Origin: Tolypothrix campylonemoides VB511288
Lineage (GTDB): Bacteria; Cyanobacteriota; Cyanobacteriia; Cyanobacteriales; Nostocaceae
DNA: 64,000 nt
Direction of reading: 5' to 3'
Assembly (NCBI GenBank): GCA_000828075.3
Contig: JXCB02000039.1
Location: forward strand, 452,890 to 516,889
The position numbers and the translations under genes were made by a program. Under the pieces are notes generated by a model, which made no database searches, was not told the DNA's origin, and worked only from the letters and a program-made list of their open reading frames with translations. Positions 52,136-61,410 of this stretch are shown here, piece after piece (position 1 is the stretch's first letter; each line of letters begins with the position of its first letter).

Positions 52136-52726
52136 ATGAACAAAGTTATGAAGTCCAGCAAAAAATATGTTGTTCCGTTTATGGTTGTAGGTATAGTTGC
52201 CAGCCTCAGCAGCTGTAGTTTTCATCCGTTTCATCATCTTGAAAGCACAATGCCAATAGCCAATACAACAACTAACAGCCAACTTGCTGCACAAGCAGCA
52301 ACTGATAGCAAATTAGCTTCAACTCAAGAAACCCTAACCGAAAATAAAGCTTCTTTAAGTTCTGTCGCTGTTACTAAAAAAACTGTTAACGTCAGCCTAT
52401 TTACAAGTGACACTCAATGTCAACAACTGATTCCACAACAAGTCTTAGTACCAAAGCAAGAACCTGTGATAGGTGCAGTGGGTAACATCATAAAGCAATT
52501 TAACAGTGCTGATTTTAGCTTGTCTGAGTATACTGTCACTGTCAAAAATCAAGTCGCAACTGTTGATTTACGAATATCCCCTGATTCGGAGCGTCAATTC
52601 ACTTCTCTTTCTAGTTGTGAGCAGTTTGCTCTATTTGGCAGCCTTCGCAAAACTTTATTAAGTCATTTTGAATGGAATATTAAAAAAGTTCGCTTTACCC
52701 ACCAAGGGGAGGAAATAGTTGTTTGA
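52136..52726 (+). CDS. GerMN domain lipoprotein
   Basis: 196 residues. Lipoprotein signal with lipobox (GIVASLSSC), a His/Thr/Ala-rich linker to about residue 80, then a GerMN domain: VNVSLFTSDTQCQQLIPQQV, YTVTVKNQVATVDLRISPDS, FTSLSSCEQFALFGSLRKTL, RFTHQGEEI. GerMN domains are surface-associated, not catalytic. Anchored outside the cytoplasmic membrane; role in cyanobacteria unknown. Confidence 0.88.
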   Translation: MNKVMKSSKKYVVPFMVVGIVASLSSCSFHPFHHLESTMPIANTTTNSQLAAQAATDSKLASTQETLTENKASLSSVAVTKKTVNVSLFTSDTQCQQLIPQQVLVPKQEPVIGAVGNIIKQFNSADFSLSEYTVTVKNQVATVDLRISPDSERQFTSLSSCEQFALFGSLRKTLLSHFEWNIKKVRFTHQGEEIVV

Positions 52727-52898
52727 AAGAAATAAAATAAAAGATAAACATATTTTTTATTTATTATTCTGTCTTTATATAAAAACTATATGCGCTGCTC
52801 AATTATCTTTAAAAGCTAAAATTTTTTTGGCTTTCTTATAAGATGAGCAGCGAAGGCTGTATCGTTTGGTTTGTCCTTTTCCTTGTTGTGCTTTGCCC

Positions 52899-54518
52899 AT
52901 GAATTTTTCTTTTGCTCAGGATGTGTCCGTTTATCAGCTGGCTTTGGGAATGCAAGCGCCTCCTCAACCATTGCCTTATAGTCCTGCTAGTCTGCTGTCA
53001 CTTGTCAGATCACAAATTGATTTACTTATTGAGCAACAGATTGCAGCCACTTTGTGGGTAAAGCTACCACCAGGAAAAATTTGGCACTCAGAAATTGAAC
53101 GCTATCACCAACAACTGAAAATATCTCACGTCATTCGTACTTTGCATATTGAGGAAAGTGAGGAAAGCAGCACAGGAATAGAGGGAGTAGAAGAGAACAC
53201 CTGCGTGGGTCGGTTCTCTAATTTAAGCGGGCTGTCCGTCAGCGGCAAAGATGCGTACAGTACGAGTGAAAAACTTTCCGCGTCTGTGGGTCTGCCAATG
53301 GCAGTCCCACCTCAGTCGCACGACACAGACACTCCGGCGAACAGAGGTAAGGCGCTGCCTCCTCAATTGGAACCACAGGCAAATAGCTCCTCAATAGCAA
53401 CTTCCCCACCGGGCAGCCTCCTGTGTGCGTGTTCCAATATACGAATACAAAGCTTACCAAATAGCCTGTTGCGTAGGGAATACTTTCTAATCGTGTTGTC
53501 GCCGCAGTTTTGCTTTCTCATTCTGGCTCATAGACCATTTAGAAGACGCAGAAATAATTCGGCAACGAACAGAAAAAAAAACCCGCCGTTACTTGCTATA
53601 AGTACCTTTGATGGAAAAGTCATTCAGGGAGTGTTAGATGTTATAAAACAGGCGATAACACCAGAATTATCCGTGTTTATACCGAACGATTTTATTTGTC
53701 CCGCTGCAAGCGATCCAACACTCATAAGTCAACTGTTGGCAAAACAACTCCAGCGACAGGATGAAATTCATCGTCAAAGAACGACAAAGCGTCTTGCGCA
53801 GATGCAGCAACAAAATCAAAAATTGCAGGAAACTGTGCAACTTCACGATGAATACTTGAGCAATGTGTGTCAGGAACTGCGCGCACCTTTAACACACATG
53901 AAGACAGCTCTGAGCCTTTTAAATTCCCCTAATCTCAAACCCCCTCAGCGACAACGTTATTTCCAGATGCTCAAACAAGAGTGCGATCGCCAAAATGCCC
54001 TGATTACTGGTGTGTTAGATCTGGTGCAGTTAGAGCGCAATTTGGAGCGGATGCCTTTAGAGGCTGTGCGTCTGTCAGACATTGTGCCTGGAGTTGTTAG
54101 TATCTACCAGCCCTTAACTCGAGAAAAAGGTATCATGTTAGCCTACACTGTACCTACTGACCTTCCACCTGTTTGGTGTGTAAGCGGTGGACTGAGGCAG
54201 ATTGTGATTAATCTGCTTTCCAACAGCATTAAGTTCACCCCCAAAGGTGGACAGGTTTGGGTACGAGCACGTGTTCAGGGTGATTATGTCCAATTGGAAT
54301 TTCGCGATACTGGTATTGGTATTGCCGATAGCGAAATTCCCAAAATCCTTGAGCGCTTTTATCGCGTACGTCCAGTCGCAACTGAAGATCCTGGTGGTGT
54401 TGGTTTGGGCTTATCAATTGTGCAATTATTGCTATGGCGCTGCGGTGGCTCTCTGTCTGTAAAAAGTAAACTATACGAAGGTTCTACTTTGACTGCGCAG
54501 CTAGCGATCGCCCTTTAG
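52899..54518 (+). CDS. Sensor histidine kinase with non-canonical H-box
   Basis: 539 residues. N-terminal region (about 1-75) FAQDVSVYQLALGMQ is a sensory-type segment, followed by a long Ser/Pro-rich variable linker and a hydrophobic stretch (REYFLIVLSPQFCFLILAHR), then a coiled coil. The HisKA H-box reads YLSNVCQELRAPLTHMKTAL: where SHELR is normal, the phosphorylated His is Gln (CAG instead of CAC). The ATPase domain is intact: QIVINLLSNSIKF (N box), FRDTGIGI (G1), PGGVGLGLSIVQ (G2). The start is set at 52899. It may be a pseudokinase or use the nearby His of LTHMK. No response regulator gene is adjacent. Confidence 0.85.
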   Translation: MNFSFAQDVSVYQLALGMQAPPQPLPYSPASLLSLVRSQIDLLIEQQIAATLWVKLPPGKIWHSEIERYHQQLKISHVIRTLHIEESEESSTGIEGVEENTCVGRFSNLSGLSVSGKDAYSTSEKLSASVGLPMAVPPQSHDTDTPANRGKALPPQLEPQANSSSIATSPPGSLLCACSNIRIQSLPNSLLRREYFLIVLSPQFCFLILAHRPFRRRRNNSATNRKKNPPLLAISTFDGKVIQGVLDVIKQAITPELSVFIPNDFICPAASDPTLISQLLAKQLQRQDEIHRQRTTKRLAQMQQQNQKLQETVQLHDEYLSNVCQELRAPLTHMKTALSLLNSPNLKPPQRQRYFQMLKQECDRQNALITGVLDLVQLERNLERMPLEAVRLSDIVPGVVSIYQPLTREKGIMLAYTVPTDLPPVWCVSGGLRQIVINLLSNSIKFTPKGGQVWVRARVQGDYVQLEFRDTGIGIADSEIPKILERFYRVRPVATEDPGGVGLGLSIVQLLLWRCGGSLSVKSKLYEGSTLTAQLAIAL

Positions 54519-54575
54519 GGCGCTGCGCTTTGCGCAATCGCGATTCGGGACATCCCGAGAGCCAATCGCCTCTGA
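54500..54575. repeat. HIP1-associated palindromic block
   Basis: GCGATCGCCCTTTAGGGCG followed by CTGCGCTTTGCGCAATCGCG, ATTCGGGACATCCCGA and AATCGCC. A dense set of small palindromes between the kinase stop and the SAM hydrolase start. Similar blocks occur near 45.3 kb. Confidence 0.75.
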
Positions 54576-54610
54576 AAATCCACCACAATCATCCATTTGA
54601 GACAAACTTT

Positions 54611-55402
54611 ATGTTCATCACCTTGATTGCAGATTATGGTAACGGTGACCCAGCTTTTACTGAGGTGACGCAACGTTTACTCATAGGACTACCGGAAGCA
54701 CAAATTCATACTCTCTCAGTTCCTGCTTTCAGTACTCTAGCGACAGGTTTTTGGATTGCCCAACTTGGTCTTAACCCTGGTCCCCAAAAGCGTTTAATTT
54801 ATCACAACTGCGCTCCTCGTCAAGATGATAAACAACCTAGACTGGATAATGAAGGGGAAGGACTCACTTATGCCTTGCTACCCAATGGCGTCACAGTCGT
54901 AGGCGTTAATGCTGGTTACAGTCTCTCTTTTATCAAAGAATATGCACAAAAAGTGCATATAGTCAAGGTTTCTAGAGGTGGGTCGCAGTTCCGTTCTCGT
55001 GATGTGTTTCCGAATGCGGCGGCGGCGATCGCCCAAGGCGACTTTAGCCTTTTAGGAGAAATTTTGAACTCAAGCAACATACCTGATCCCCCGAGCGATC
55101 GCGTTGCTTGGATTGATGGCTACGGTAACATCAAAACCACCATCCCATCACATTCTCTCAATCTCAAACCTGAAGAGAAGGTGGTCATCCGCGTGGGTGA
55201 TGTTGTTAGTGATGCAGTGTACTCAGATGGTAGTTTTAAAGTGCCAGAAGGAACTTTAGCTTTTTCTCCAGGGAGTTCTGGTTGGTCAATGGCTGATGGG
55301 TCAAAATCAGTTCGTTGGATGGAACTATTTCTGCGTGGTGGTAACGCCTGGGAACGGTTCTCAAGACCCCGTGTTAATCAGTTAATTACTCGCATCGGCT
55401 AA
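54611..55402 (+). CDS. SAM hydroxide adenosyltransferase-like protein (DUF62)
   Basis: 263 residues of the SAM hydrolase/chlorinase/fluorinase superfamily, which cleave S-adenosylmethionine to adenosine and methionine with water (or halide). Blocks: FITLIADYGNGDPAFTEVTQRL, IYHNCAPRQDD, NGVTVVGVNAG, GSQFRSRDVFPNAAAAIA, RVAWIDGYGNIKTTIPSHSLN, GSSGWSMADGSKS. The start at 54611 is chosen because the upstream in-frame part is palindromic repeat. Water as the acceptor is most likely in a cyanobacterium, but not proven. Confidence 0.87.
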   Translation: MFITLIADYGNGDPAFTEVTQRLLIGLPEAQIHTLSVPAFSTLATGFWIAQLGLNPGPQKRLIYHNCAPRQDDKQPRLDNEGEGLTYALLPNGVTVVGVNAGYSLSFIKEYAQKVHIVKVSRGGSQFRSRDVFPNAAAAIAQGDFSLLGEILNSSNIPDPPSDRVAWIDGYGNIKTTIPSHSLNLKPEEKVVIRVGDVVSDAVYSDGSFKVPEGTLAFSPGSSGWSMADGSKSVRWMELFLRGGNAWERFSRPRVNQLITRIG

Positions 55403-55508
55403 GGTTAAGGAAAAGAGGGAGAATGGGTAAGAACTGGTAAGTTTTGAGATCAGATTCTACACAAGCGTGGTGTCACAGAGCAAAGAATGTAGAAAGTTAA
55501 AACAAGCT

Positions 55509-56144
55509 ATGGAAACAGGCGCAAGCACGGAGGTTGTGGAAATGCCCTATAGTGACTTCACTCTACGACGCATAAAACAAGATTTCAACCTGACGATTGT
55601 AGAACAAGCAACGTTCCTACCCCCCATTCAGCCACAACCACCGAGCGCTTTTTTGTCTACATTTCTTGACAAACACTTACCTTTAGCTTTGGCGCTGAAT
55701 ACTGAAAAAGCAAGGTCAGAAATGCTTATATGTCCTATACTGCTTGAAATCAAGGACATTTTTCAGCAGCAAATTAGCCTTTTTTCTGGTAATGACTTTA
55801 CTGTAGACCCATCAGTTGGACTAAGTGGTCTATGCGACTTTTTGATTAGCCGTTCTTCTGAACAGTTATTCATTGAAGCACCAGCTGTGGTGGTAGTTGA
55901 GGCAAAGAGGGAAGATTTAAATGCTGGGTTGGGTCAATGCGTTGCTGAAATGATTGCGGCACAGCGGTTCAACGAAAAAAATAATAGTTCCGTTCCTATT
56001 ATCTATGGCACAGTTACCACAGGCGATCGTTGGAAATTCCTCAAACTAAAAGGTCAAACTGTCACTATTGGTCTTTTAGAATATACTGTCCCCCCAGTAG
56101 AACAAATCCTGGGAATATTAGTGAGTTTGGTTTCTGGATGTTGA
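55509..56144 (+). CDS. Hypothetical protein with PD-(D/E)XK-like motif
   Basis: 211 residues, cytoplasmic. Conserved cyanobacterial unknown: FTLRRIKQDFNLTIVEQATFLP, EKARSEMLICPILLEI, SLFSGNDFTVDPSVGLSGLCDFLISRSSEQLFIEAP, VVVVEAKREDLNAGLGQC. The Asp of GLCDFLI and the Glu-x-Lys of VVEAKRED fit a PD-(D/E)XK nuclease-like core, but no methylase, helicase or other system gene is adjacent. Start at 55509 preferred; GTG at 55467 is possible. Confidence 0.7.
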   Translation: METGASTEVVEMPYSDFTLRRIKQDFNLTIVEQATFLPPIQPQPPSAFLSTFLDKHLPLALALNTEKARSEMLICPILLEIKDIFQQQISLFSGNDFTVDPSVGLSGLCDFLISRSSEQLFIEAPAVVVVEAKREDLNAGLGQCVAEMIAAQRFNEKNNSSVPIIYGTVTTGDRWKFLKLKGQTVTIGLLEYTVPPVEQILGILVSLVSGC

Positions 56145-56231
56145 CATCGAAAGGCACTGCTTTTAGAGGCAATGTTGGATGAAGGAAGAATCCTCAAAGG
56201 CTTTAGCGCGAGGAGTTGTCAAAGCTAACTG

Positions 56232-57869
56232 TTAACTCCTAACTTCCAACTTTTGCTGACCACTAACTTCCAGCGGGAGGAAAATCGTTAGTACTTCTCC
56301 GTGACGGGGACGTTCGCGCACAATCAGTTTACCGCCGATCGCCTGAAACAAATGCTTAGTTGCAGCAAGATTCAAACTTATTGTACCCGTTTCTGGTTGG
56401 AACATCAGCAATTGACCAAGAGCCTTGCGAATTGGCGGTGTGCATTCAGATGCTGACGGTTTGCCATTATCTCCAACTTGAGGTAATGGTAATAACTGTA
56501 ATTTCAGTTGATCCCCAGCAGGAATAACTTGTACTTGAATACGACTACCACCGGGTAAGCTACGGGTGAAATTCTCCATTAAACCAGTGAGAACCCGATC
56601 CAACATGGTAGGATTACTGATGACAGTTGGTAACTGCTGAGGTAAAACCACATCCAAAGTCAAGTTCCGCCGATTTGCTGCTTCTTGCCAACGGGGGATA
56701 CTTTGCTGCAACACTTGCTCCAAAGACATTGCTGTGAGTTGAGCGTGTGTGCATTTTACCGTCGCGGATGTTTGCAGTTCTGCTGCTCTAAAGAGCAACT
56801 CCATCCGGTCAATTTGCTCAGTGCATTCACGGTCAATGAGTTGCAAACGCTTGATAACGTTAGCAGGTAGATCACGCTGTTTGAGCAGTAGACGAGTGAT
56901 GGTGCGGATGGTAGTCAGAGGAGTGCGAACTTCATGAGCAAAAGCTTGCAGCAGTTCTACATCAGGACGAGGTGAAGAGATATGGGGAGATGGAGGGCTA
57001 GAGGTTGCCACTTTGTAGGGTGAACCAGAAGCGTCTGGTGCAGAAGTTCCTATGGAACGAACTGCGCGTTGGGGAATAGAGGACTTTGGGCTTTTCTCTA
57101 GGGTTGGGGAATAAGAAGCTTTGGGTTCCCACGAAGTAGAGTTGGCGGGCAATGAAGATTCGTTGTGTCCCCGTGTTACGCCAGTCGCCTCAACGGGGGG
57201 GACCCCCGCACGGCGCTGGCTCCCGGTGTCTTCTTCTGGTTCTGGAAATTGCGTTAGCAACAACCGAGTGAACTCCATCACTATGCGATAATCTGGAGCT
57301 TCTGGAGAATACTTTTGTACTAATTCCTCTAAATCGGCAAACAACTGCGGATGACTTAATCTGACTCTTGCTCCGAGCGATCGCCATGCTAATTCAACGA
57401 CCTCTGGCTCAAAAGAAAATGAAAAACTTTTATCACCATTGGTATCTTGTGCTAAAACCAGCACTAATCTAAACTGCTTGGTGAAAACCAAACAAAACTG
57501 CTCCCTAGCCAATGGATCTGTTCCTAACAGAGGTAAAACCGACTCACCAGGAGCAAATGCATCTGCCACAGTCACACCATGAGGCATTTGAAATGGCATG
57601 AGTGCCAAGGGGTTAAATGGCTTTGCCGTAAAAGTGACTGTCTGCAAGCTTTGAGCTAGTGTTGGTTCGCTGAAGACAGGTGCTGGCGCAGCTAAAACTA
57701 ATCCTTGGGTATCTTCTCTTAACGCTGTTGCCAAGGTATTTAATAACAACTGTTCTGTCGCCGCTATGCTTACGCGCCACTGCTGCTGTGCTTTGGCAGA
57801 TGAGCATTCAGCCAGTGTTGATTTATTTGCTAAAACTTCGCTCAGACTTGGCAAGATCCATTTATACAC
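56232..57869 (-). CDS. Sensor histidine kinase with repeat-encoded insertion
   Basis: 545 residues. N-terminal about 190 residues are a sensory domain (FSPALAQSLQ-type helices, LVLVLAQDTNGDKSFSFSFEPEVV). A Ser/Pro-rich linker follows, in which SQRRAGVPPVEATGV is encoded by a GC-rich dispersed repeat without breaking the frame. The HisKA box is normal (LQAFAHEVRTPLTTIRTITRL, His present). The ATP-binding domain is unusual: N-box-like LMENFTRSLPGGS is present, but the G1 DxGxG motif is not recognisable (VGDNGKPSASE), and the end reads GGKLIVRERPRHGEVLTIFLP. Catalytic activity is therefore uncertain. No response regulator is adjacent. Confidence 0.85.
   Translation of the reverse strand: MYKWILPSLSEVLANKSTLAECSSAKAQQQWRVSIAATEQLLLNTLATALREDTQGLVLAAPAPVFSEPTLAQSLQTVTFTAKPFNPLALMPFQMPHGVTVADAFAPGESVLPLLGTDPLAREQFCLVFTKQFRLVLVLAQDTNGDKSFSFSFEPEVVELAWRSLGARVRLSHPQLFADLEELVQKYSPEAPDYRIVMEFTRLLLTQFPEPEEDTGSQRRAGVPPVEATGVTRGHNESSLPANSTSWEPKASYSPTLEKSPKSSIPQRAVRSIGTSAPDASGSPYKVATSSPPSPHISSPRPDVELLQAFAHEVRTPLTTIRTITRLLLKQRDLPANVIKRLQLIDRECTEQIDRMELLFRAAELQTSATVKCTHAQLTAMSLEQVLQQSIPRWQEAANRRNLTLDVVLPQQLPTVISNPTMLDRVLTGLMENFTRSLPGGSRIQVQVIPAGDQLKLQLLPLPQVGDNGKPSASECTPPIRKALGQLLMFQPETGTISLNLAATKHLFQAIGGKLIVRERPRHGEVLTIFLPLEVSGQQKLEVRS
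57176..57226. repeat. CCAGTCGCC-family repeat inside kinase gene
   Basis: CGCCAGTCGCCTCAACGGGG, then CCCCGCACGGCGCTGGCTCC, inside the linker of the kinase gene and in-frame. On the minus strand it encodes GSQRRAGVPPVEATGV. The same peptide is encoded by intergenic copies elsewhere. Confidence 0.88.
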
Positions 57870-58361
57870 AACTTTTCACCCCTTTAATAAAGAGCGACGA
57901 CTGACAGCATTTTGGGCAGGCATTCACTACTTATTTACGAGGTTATAAGGATTTGTTTGTTAGTGAAAGTCGTAGAACCGAACAATTGGAGCGCAATTTC
58001 CCCTGTAAGTAGTGATGAAGAGTCATCCTTTGTAGATTTTGCACTTTTTTTTGTTAAAACAAGCATTGAGTCATTATGCAATTTTACAGCTATTTTTAGG
58101 TAAATAGACCTTTTTTCTCTCGCGCCAAACGAGCGGCTTCAAAGCAGAGTAGGCGGAAAGACGAGCCAGCGCTATACAAGGGTTGCAAACCGTTATATTG
58201 ATTAGCCTAGGCAAATAACCAATCTGTTGATAGATGCTACTCTTACACTTGCGGACGATGCTAGTGAGACCAAAACAAGGCAAAACAGTAATGTGAGCGC
58301 AAAACAAACTAGAAACTAGATAATTTTGTGCTTACTTTTCGCTATGAAATGGAGGAGTAAA
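57870..58361. other. Intergenic region, no gene seen
   Basis: 492 bp between divergent genes. AT-rich with a short GC-rich block (about 58133-58185, CGAGCCAGCGCTA). Open frames there are short and lack protein-like composition. GGAGGAG 4 bases before the next ATG fixes that start. Confidence 0.5.
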
Positions 58362-59036
58362 ATGGCTTTGGGCGAACACAAGCGTGCCGTTGGCGTATTT
58401 TCTAGCCGTCGTGAAGCTGAGTATGCACTCACCGAACTCAGAGATGCTGGCTTCCCGATGAATAAGATTTCTATCATTGCTAGAGATGCGGATCGTGAAG
58501 GTGATATTGCTGGTGTCGAAACGCAAAAGCGTGTTGGCAACAAAGCTGATGAAGGAGCCGCAACTGGAGCAGTGACCGGTGCAACATTAGGGGGTATTAC
58601 TGGTTTGCTCGTAGGTTTAGGTACCTTGGCAATTCCTGGCGTAGGTCCTATATTACTTGCAGGCGAAGTAGCTACAACTCTGGCGACAACTGCTCTTGGT
58701 GCTGGAATTGGTGCTGCAACTGGCGGATTATTGGGTGCGCTCATTGGTTTGGGAATTCCTGAAGAACGAGCCAGAGTATACAATGATCGGGTCTCTCGTG
58801 GTGATTATTTGGTGATAGTAGACGGTACAGATGATGAAATTCGTCGTGCTGAAACTATTCTGACAAACCAGGGTATTCAGGAGTTTGGCATTTACAATGC
58901 ACCTGGTAATGCATCTGGTGTTGCACACACTCGTACAGATGACTCTGCTCCCGTTCTGAACAATCCATCTTCTGATCGGATTGTGAACAATGAACCTCAG
59001 GTAACTATTGTTGACCGTCGTGATGCAACTATTTAG
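58362..59036 (+). CDS. General stress protein-like (GSP17M/YflT domain) membrane protein
   Basis: 224 residues. N-terminal domain of the general stress protein 17M/YflT type: RAVGVFSSRREAEYALTELRDAGFPMNKISIIARDADR. A glycine/alanine-rich membrane-associated centre follows (ATGAVTGATLGGITGLLVG, AIGAGIGAATGGLLGALIGLG-like), then GDYLVIVDGTDDEIRRAETILTNQGI. Start at 58362 with strong GGAGGAG. Stress-induced in Bacillus relatives; here followed 280 bp later by a BON-domain lipoprotein. Confidence 0.88.
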   Translation: MALGEHKRAVGVFSSRREAEYALTELRDAGFPMNKISIIARDADREGDIAGVETQKRVGNKADEGAATGAVTGATLGGITGLLVGLGTLAIPGVGPILLAGEVATTLATTALGAGIGAATGGLLGALIGLGIPEERARVYNDRVSRGDYLVIVDGTDDEIRRAETILTNQGIQEFGIYNAPGNASGVAHTRTDDSAPVLNNPSSDRIVNNEPQVTIVDRRDATI

Positions 59037-59314
59037 TGAGTCGTCAGTTATCAGTCGCTCATTAAAAAACTGCTTTTTCCGGACTATTGACTCTTGAGTC
59101 TGGACTTTAAAAGATTCGCTCCTCAACCTCACACACAATTAACAGTGTTCAGTTATTAGTCAGTTACCAATAAGTTCACGTAACTAAAACCAGGGCATTT
59201 TAACAAGGATTTGCGTGTTCTTGTATCTATTTTGTAGATAAAAAGATAACTGTCTGCTGTTAATAACTGCTTCTGTCAATGAATCTTTTGAAACATTCAA
59301 GTGGAAGAGAGAAG

Positions 59315-59803
59315 ATGAACAAGTTTATTCCATTGATCATTAGTGGCATTATAGCTGTTGGTGCGGTTGGTTGCGAACCCCCTTCTAGAACAAGTGCAGA
59401 TGCTCCTTCGGGAACAAATGAAAACGTTAATGCTCCAACACAAGAAACTGCTCAGAAAACCCAAGAAGACGCTACTAGTCAAGTTCGTAAAGACCAAATA
59501 GAGTCTGACATTAGAGCACGCGAGCAACGTAACAATGCCACCGGCGGTGATGCAAAAAGAGAAGATGATGATTTGGAAAGCGAAGTTCGCGGCAAGTTAG
59601 AGGCGAATTTGCCAGCTAGTCAGTTAACAGTTGACGCTGAACAAGGTGCTCTCACTGTAGCAGGAACAGTTCCTACTCAAGAACAACTGAATAAAATCCC
59701 TACTTTGGCGCAAGAGATTAAAGGTGTCAAAAGTGTGAAGGTTGAGGCAAAAGTTGCTCCAGCGCAACCTAATTCAAACACGAACAATAAACCAGGTCAG
59801 TAG
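59315..59803 (+). CDS. BON domain lipoprotein
   Basis: 162 residues. Signal with lipobox (IAVGAVGC), a Thr/Gln/Glu-rich disordered linker (SADAPSGTNENVNAPTQE), then one BON domain: DDDLESEVRGKLEANLPASQLTVDAEQGALTVAGTVPTQEQLNKI. BON domains bind phospholipid membranes or help envelope integrity under osmotic stress. The start at 59315 follows AGAGAGAAG directly. Ends near a hairpin terminator. Confidence 0.87.
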   Translation: MNKFIPLIISGIIAVGAVGCEPPSRTSADAPSGTNENVNAPTQETAQKTQEDATSQVRKDQIESDIRAREQRNNATGGDAKREDDDLESEVRGKLEANLPASQLTVDAEQGALTVAGTVPTQEQLNKIPTLAQEIKGVKSVKVEAKVAPAQPNSNTNNKPGQ

Positions 59804-59863
59804 CAAGTTTTGTAGCTCATAAGGCTACCATAGGCATCTACCATAGCAGATTCAAAAACTAAC

Positions 59864-59898
59864 ACTCGCATTCTTCAAGTAAACAGAAGAATGCGAGT
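59864..59898 (+). terminator. Hairpin terminator candidate
   Basis: ACTCGCATTCTTC and GAAGAATGCGAGT (13-bp perfect stem) with a short loop, followed by ACTTCTATATTT. T-rich but not a pure T tract. Lies 60 bp after the BON lipoprotein stop. Confidence 0.7.
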
Positions 59899-60067
59899 AC
59901 TTCTATATTTGAGCTAATACCGCTTTAAAAAAATAATGCGACACATCGACAAGACCCCTCCTCAACCCTCCCCAAGGCATCGGGGAGGGTGCCGTCAGGC
60001 GGGTGGGGTATCTGTCGCAATCATTTTTTAAATTGGTATGAGCCACCAAATTGCACAACGGAAAAAC

Positions 60068-61375
60068 TTAGCCTCTTGTTTGTGTACGCCAGTGCTTGAG
60101 AGTGACCATGTAAATGAAAATGATCATTAATACAAGGGGCGTTATTGTTGTTGGCTCCGGTACCTGCTTCACTTCCTGTCCAGGCACAGGCACGGGCTGA
60201 CCAGATGGCACTTCAATGATTTGGTTTTCACCCGGAGGACCACTAGGACCATTGCCTACAGGAGGAACAGAACCGCCAGAGGAAGAGGAAGTGCCAACAG
60301 GCGGTGTAGCTGCAATGCTGCTACCACCGCGACCGGAGGAACCACCGCCACCAAAGGAGACAAGAAGTAGGAGTAAAGCAAGACCGGCACCGCCAATCAG
60401 CCAGGTAGGAAAAGAACTCCCTGAGCCTTGTTGCAACACGACATCTTCTGCTATGTTGCCAGGAAAATCAACTTGTGCAAGGCTGGAAGGAAGACCAGCA
60501 TCTATCGCTTCTGGCTGTAACCATACTGGAGATTCCCATGAAACAACTTCTCCAGCGATCGTTTCAGGTTTATCAGTGAACCCATCACCTAAGGGGGGAA
60601 CGCCAAGATTTGGACGGTTGAAATCACCACCATCTGGTGAATATGGCACGGAGAGTTCTTTGAGAATGGTCTCTTTGAGAGACTGTTCATTTCCATTCAA
60701 CGCAAGCTTGGCTGCTGAAAGTTTCTCTAAGAAAAACTTGGTTTCCTCGGGCTTTAGACCCAGAGCTTGAATCTGCTGCTGAGCATCCGGAATTTTTGCA
60801 ATCTCCTGAAGCAACAGACGCCCATAAGAGTATTTCAAATCCAGCAAGGCATTGCGAGGATCAAGCGAGTTTCCACCTCCTTGAGGTGCCCAGTCAAAGT
60901 TTTTGGTGATCTGTCCCAAACCTTCTTGTGGAGTCTGACTTACCGTCTGCCCAAGAAGATACTGATGCCCATCCACGATATCAGCGTTGCCGCCCTCCCA
61001 GAATGAGGAGTACGGTATCTGAGAAAGATTGGGATTGTTTCCATAAAACGAAGCGAAATTCCGGAAGTTTTCCTCCCCACCAGCGGCTTTCATCAACAAC
61101 TGCTCGTAGGTTGGTCCACCATTCGACTCAAGTATTTTCTGGAAAACTGCTCCAGCCTTGTTACAAGAAGCACCAAATCCTACACTACATCCAGGAATGC
61201 CTCGCATTCGGCTTAAATCTCGCCCTGATATCTGGTAATGGAGATAGTTTTGCTCCAGTCCTTGTTGAATACCATAGCGTCCAAGGTTGAGTTGAGCAGA
61301 AGCAGGTTGAGATGCATTGACTACTGTTGCAAAGGATGATACTGTAACCGCAATTGTTTTAACTTTTGACTTCAA
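60068..61375 (-). CDS. Large secreted PEP-CTERM-type protein
   Basis: 435 residues. TTG start at 61375 with GGAGG 8 bases before it, giving a normal signal peptide (KVKTIAVTVSSFATVVNASQPASAQ). A long globular part (about 30-300) with no recognised domain but conserved-looking blocks: GRDLSRMRGIPGCSVGFGAS and KAGAVFQKILESNGGPTYE. Then a hydrophobic helix (WLIGGAGLALLLLLVSF), a Gly/Ser/Pro-rich stretch and a C-terminal VPEPTTITPLVLMIIFIY with basic tail. Two potential membrane segments are unusual for the class. Preceded by a smaller secreted protein, same strand, gap 35 bp. Confidence 0.8.
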   Translation of the reverse strand: MKSKVKTIAVTVSSFATVVNASQPASAQLNLGRYGIQQGLEQNYLHYQISGRDLSRMRGIPGCSVGFGASCNKAGAVFQKILESNGGPTYEQLLMKAAGGEENFRNFASFYGNNPNLSQIPYSSFWEGGNADIVDGHQYLLGQTVSQTPQEGLGQITKNFDWAPQGGGNSLDPRNALLDLKYSYGRLLLQEIAKIPDAQQQIQALGLKPEETKFFLEKLSAAKLALNGNEQSLKETILKELSVPYSPDGGDFNRPNLGVPPLGDGFTDKPETIAGEVVSWESPVWLQPEAIDAGLPSSLAQVDFPGNIAEDVVLQQGSGSSFPTWLIGGAGLALLLLLVSFGGGGSSGRGGSSIAATPPVGTSSSSGGSVPPVGNGPSGPPGENQIIEVPSGQPVPVPGQEVKQVPEPTTITPLVLMIIFIYMVTLKHWRTQTRG

Positions 61376-61410
61376 GGGATTTACCTCCAACAAGTAATTT
61401 TCGATGCACC

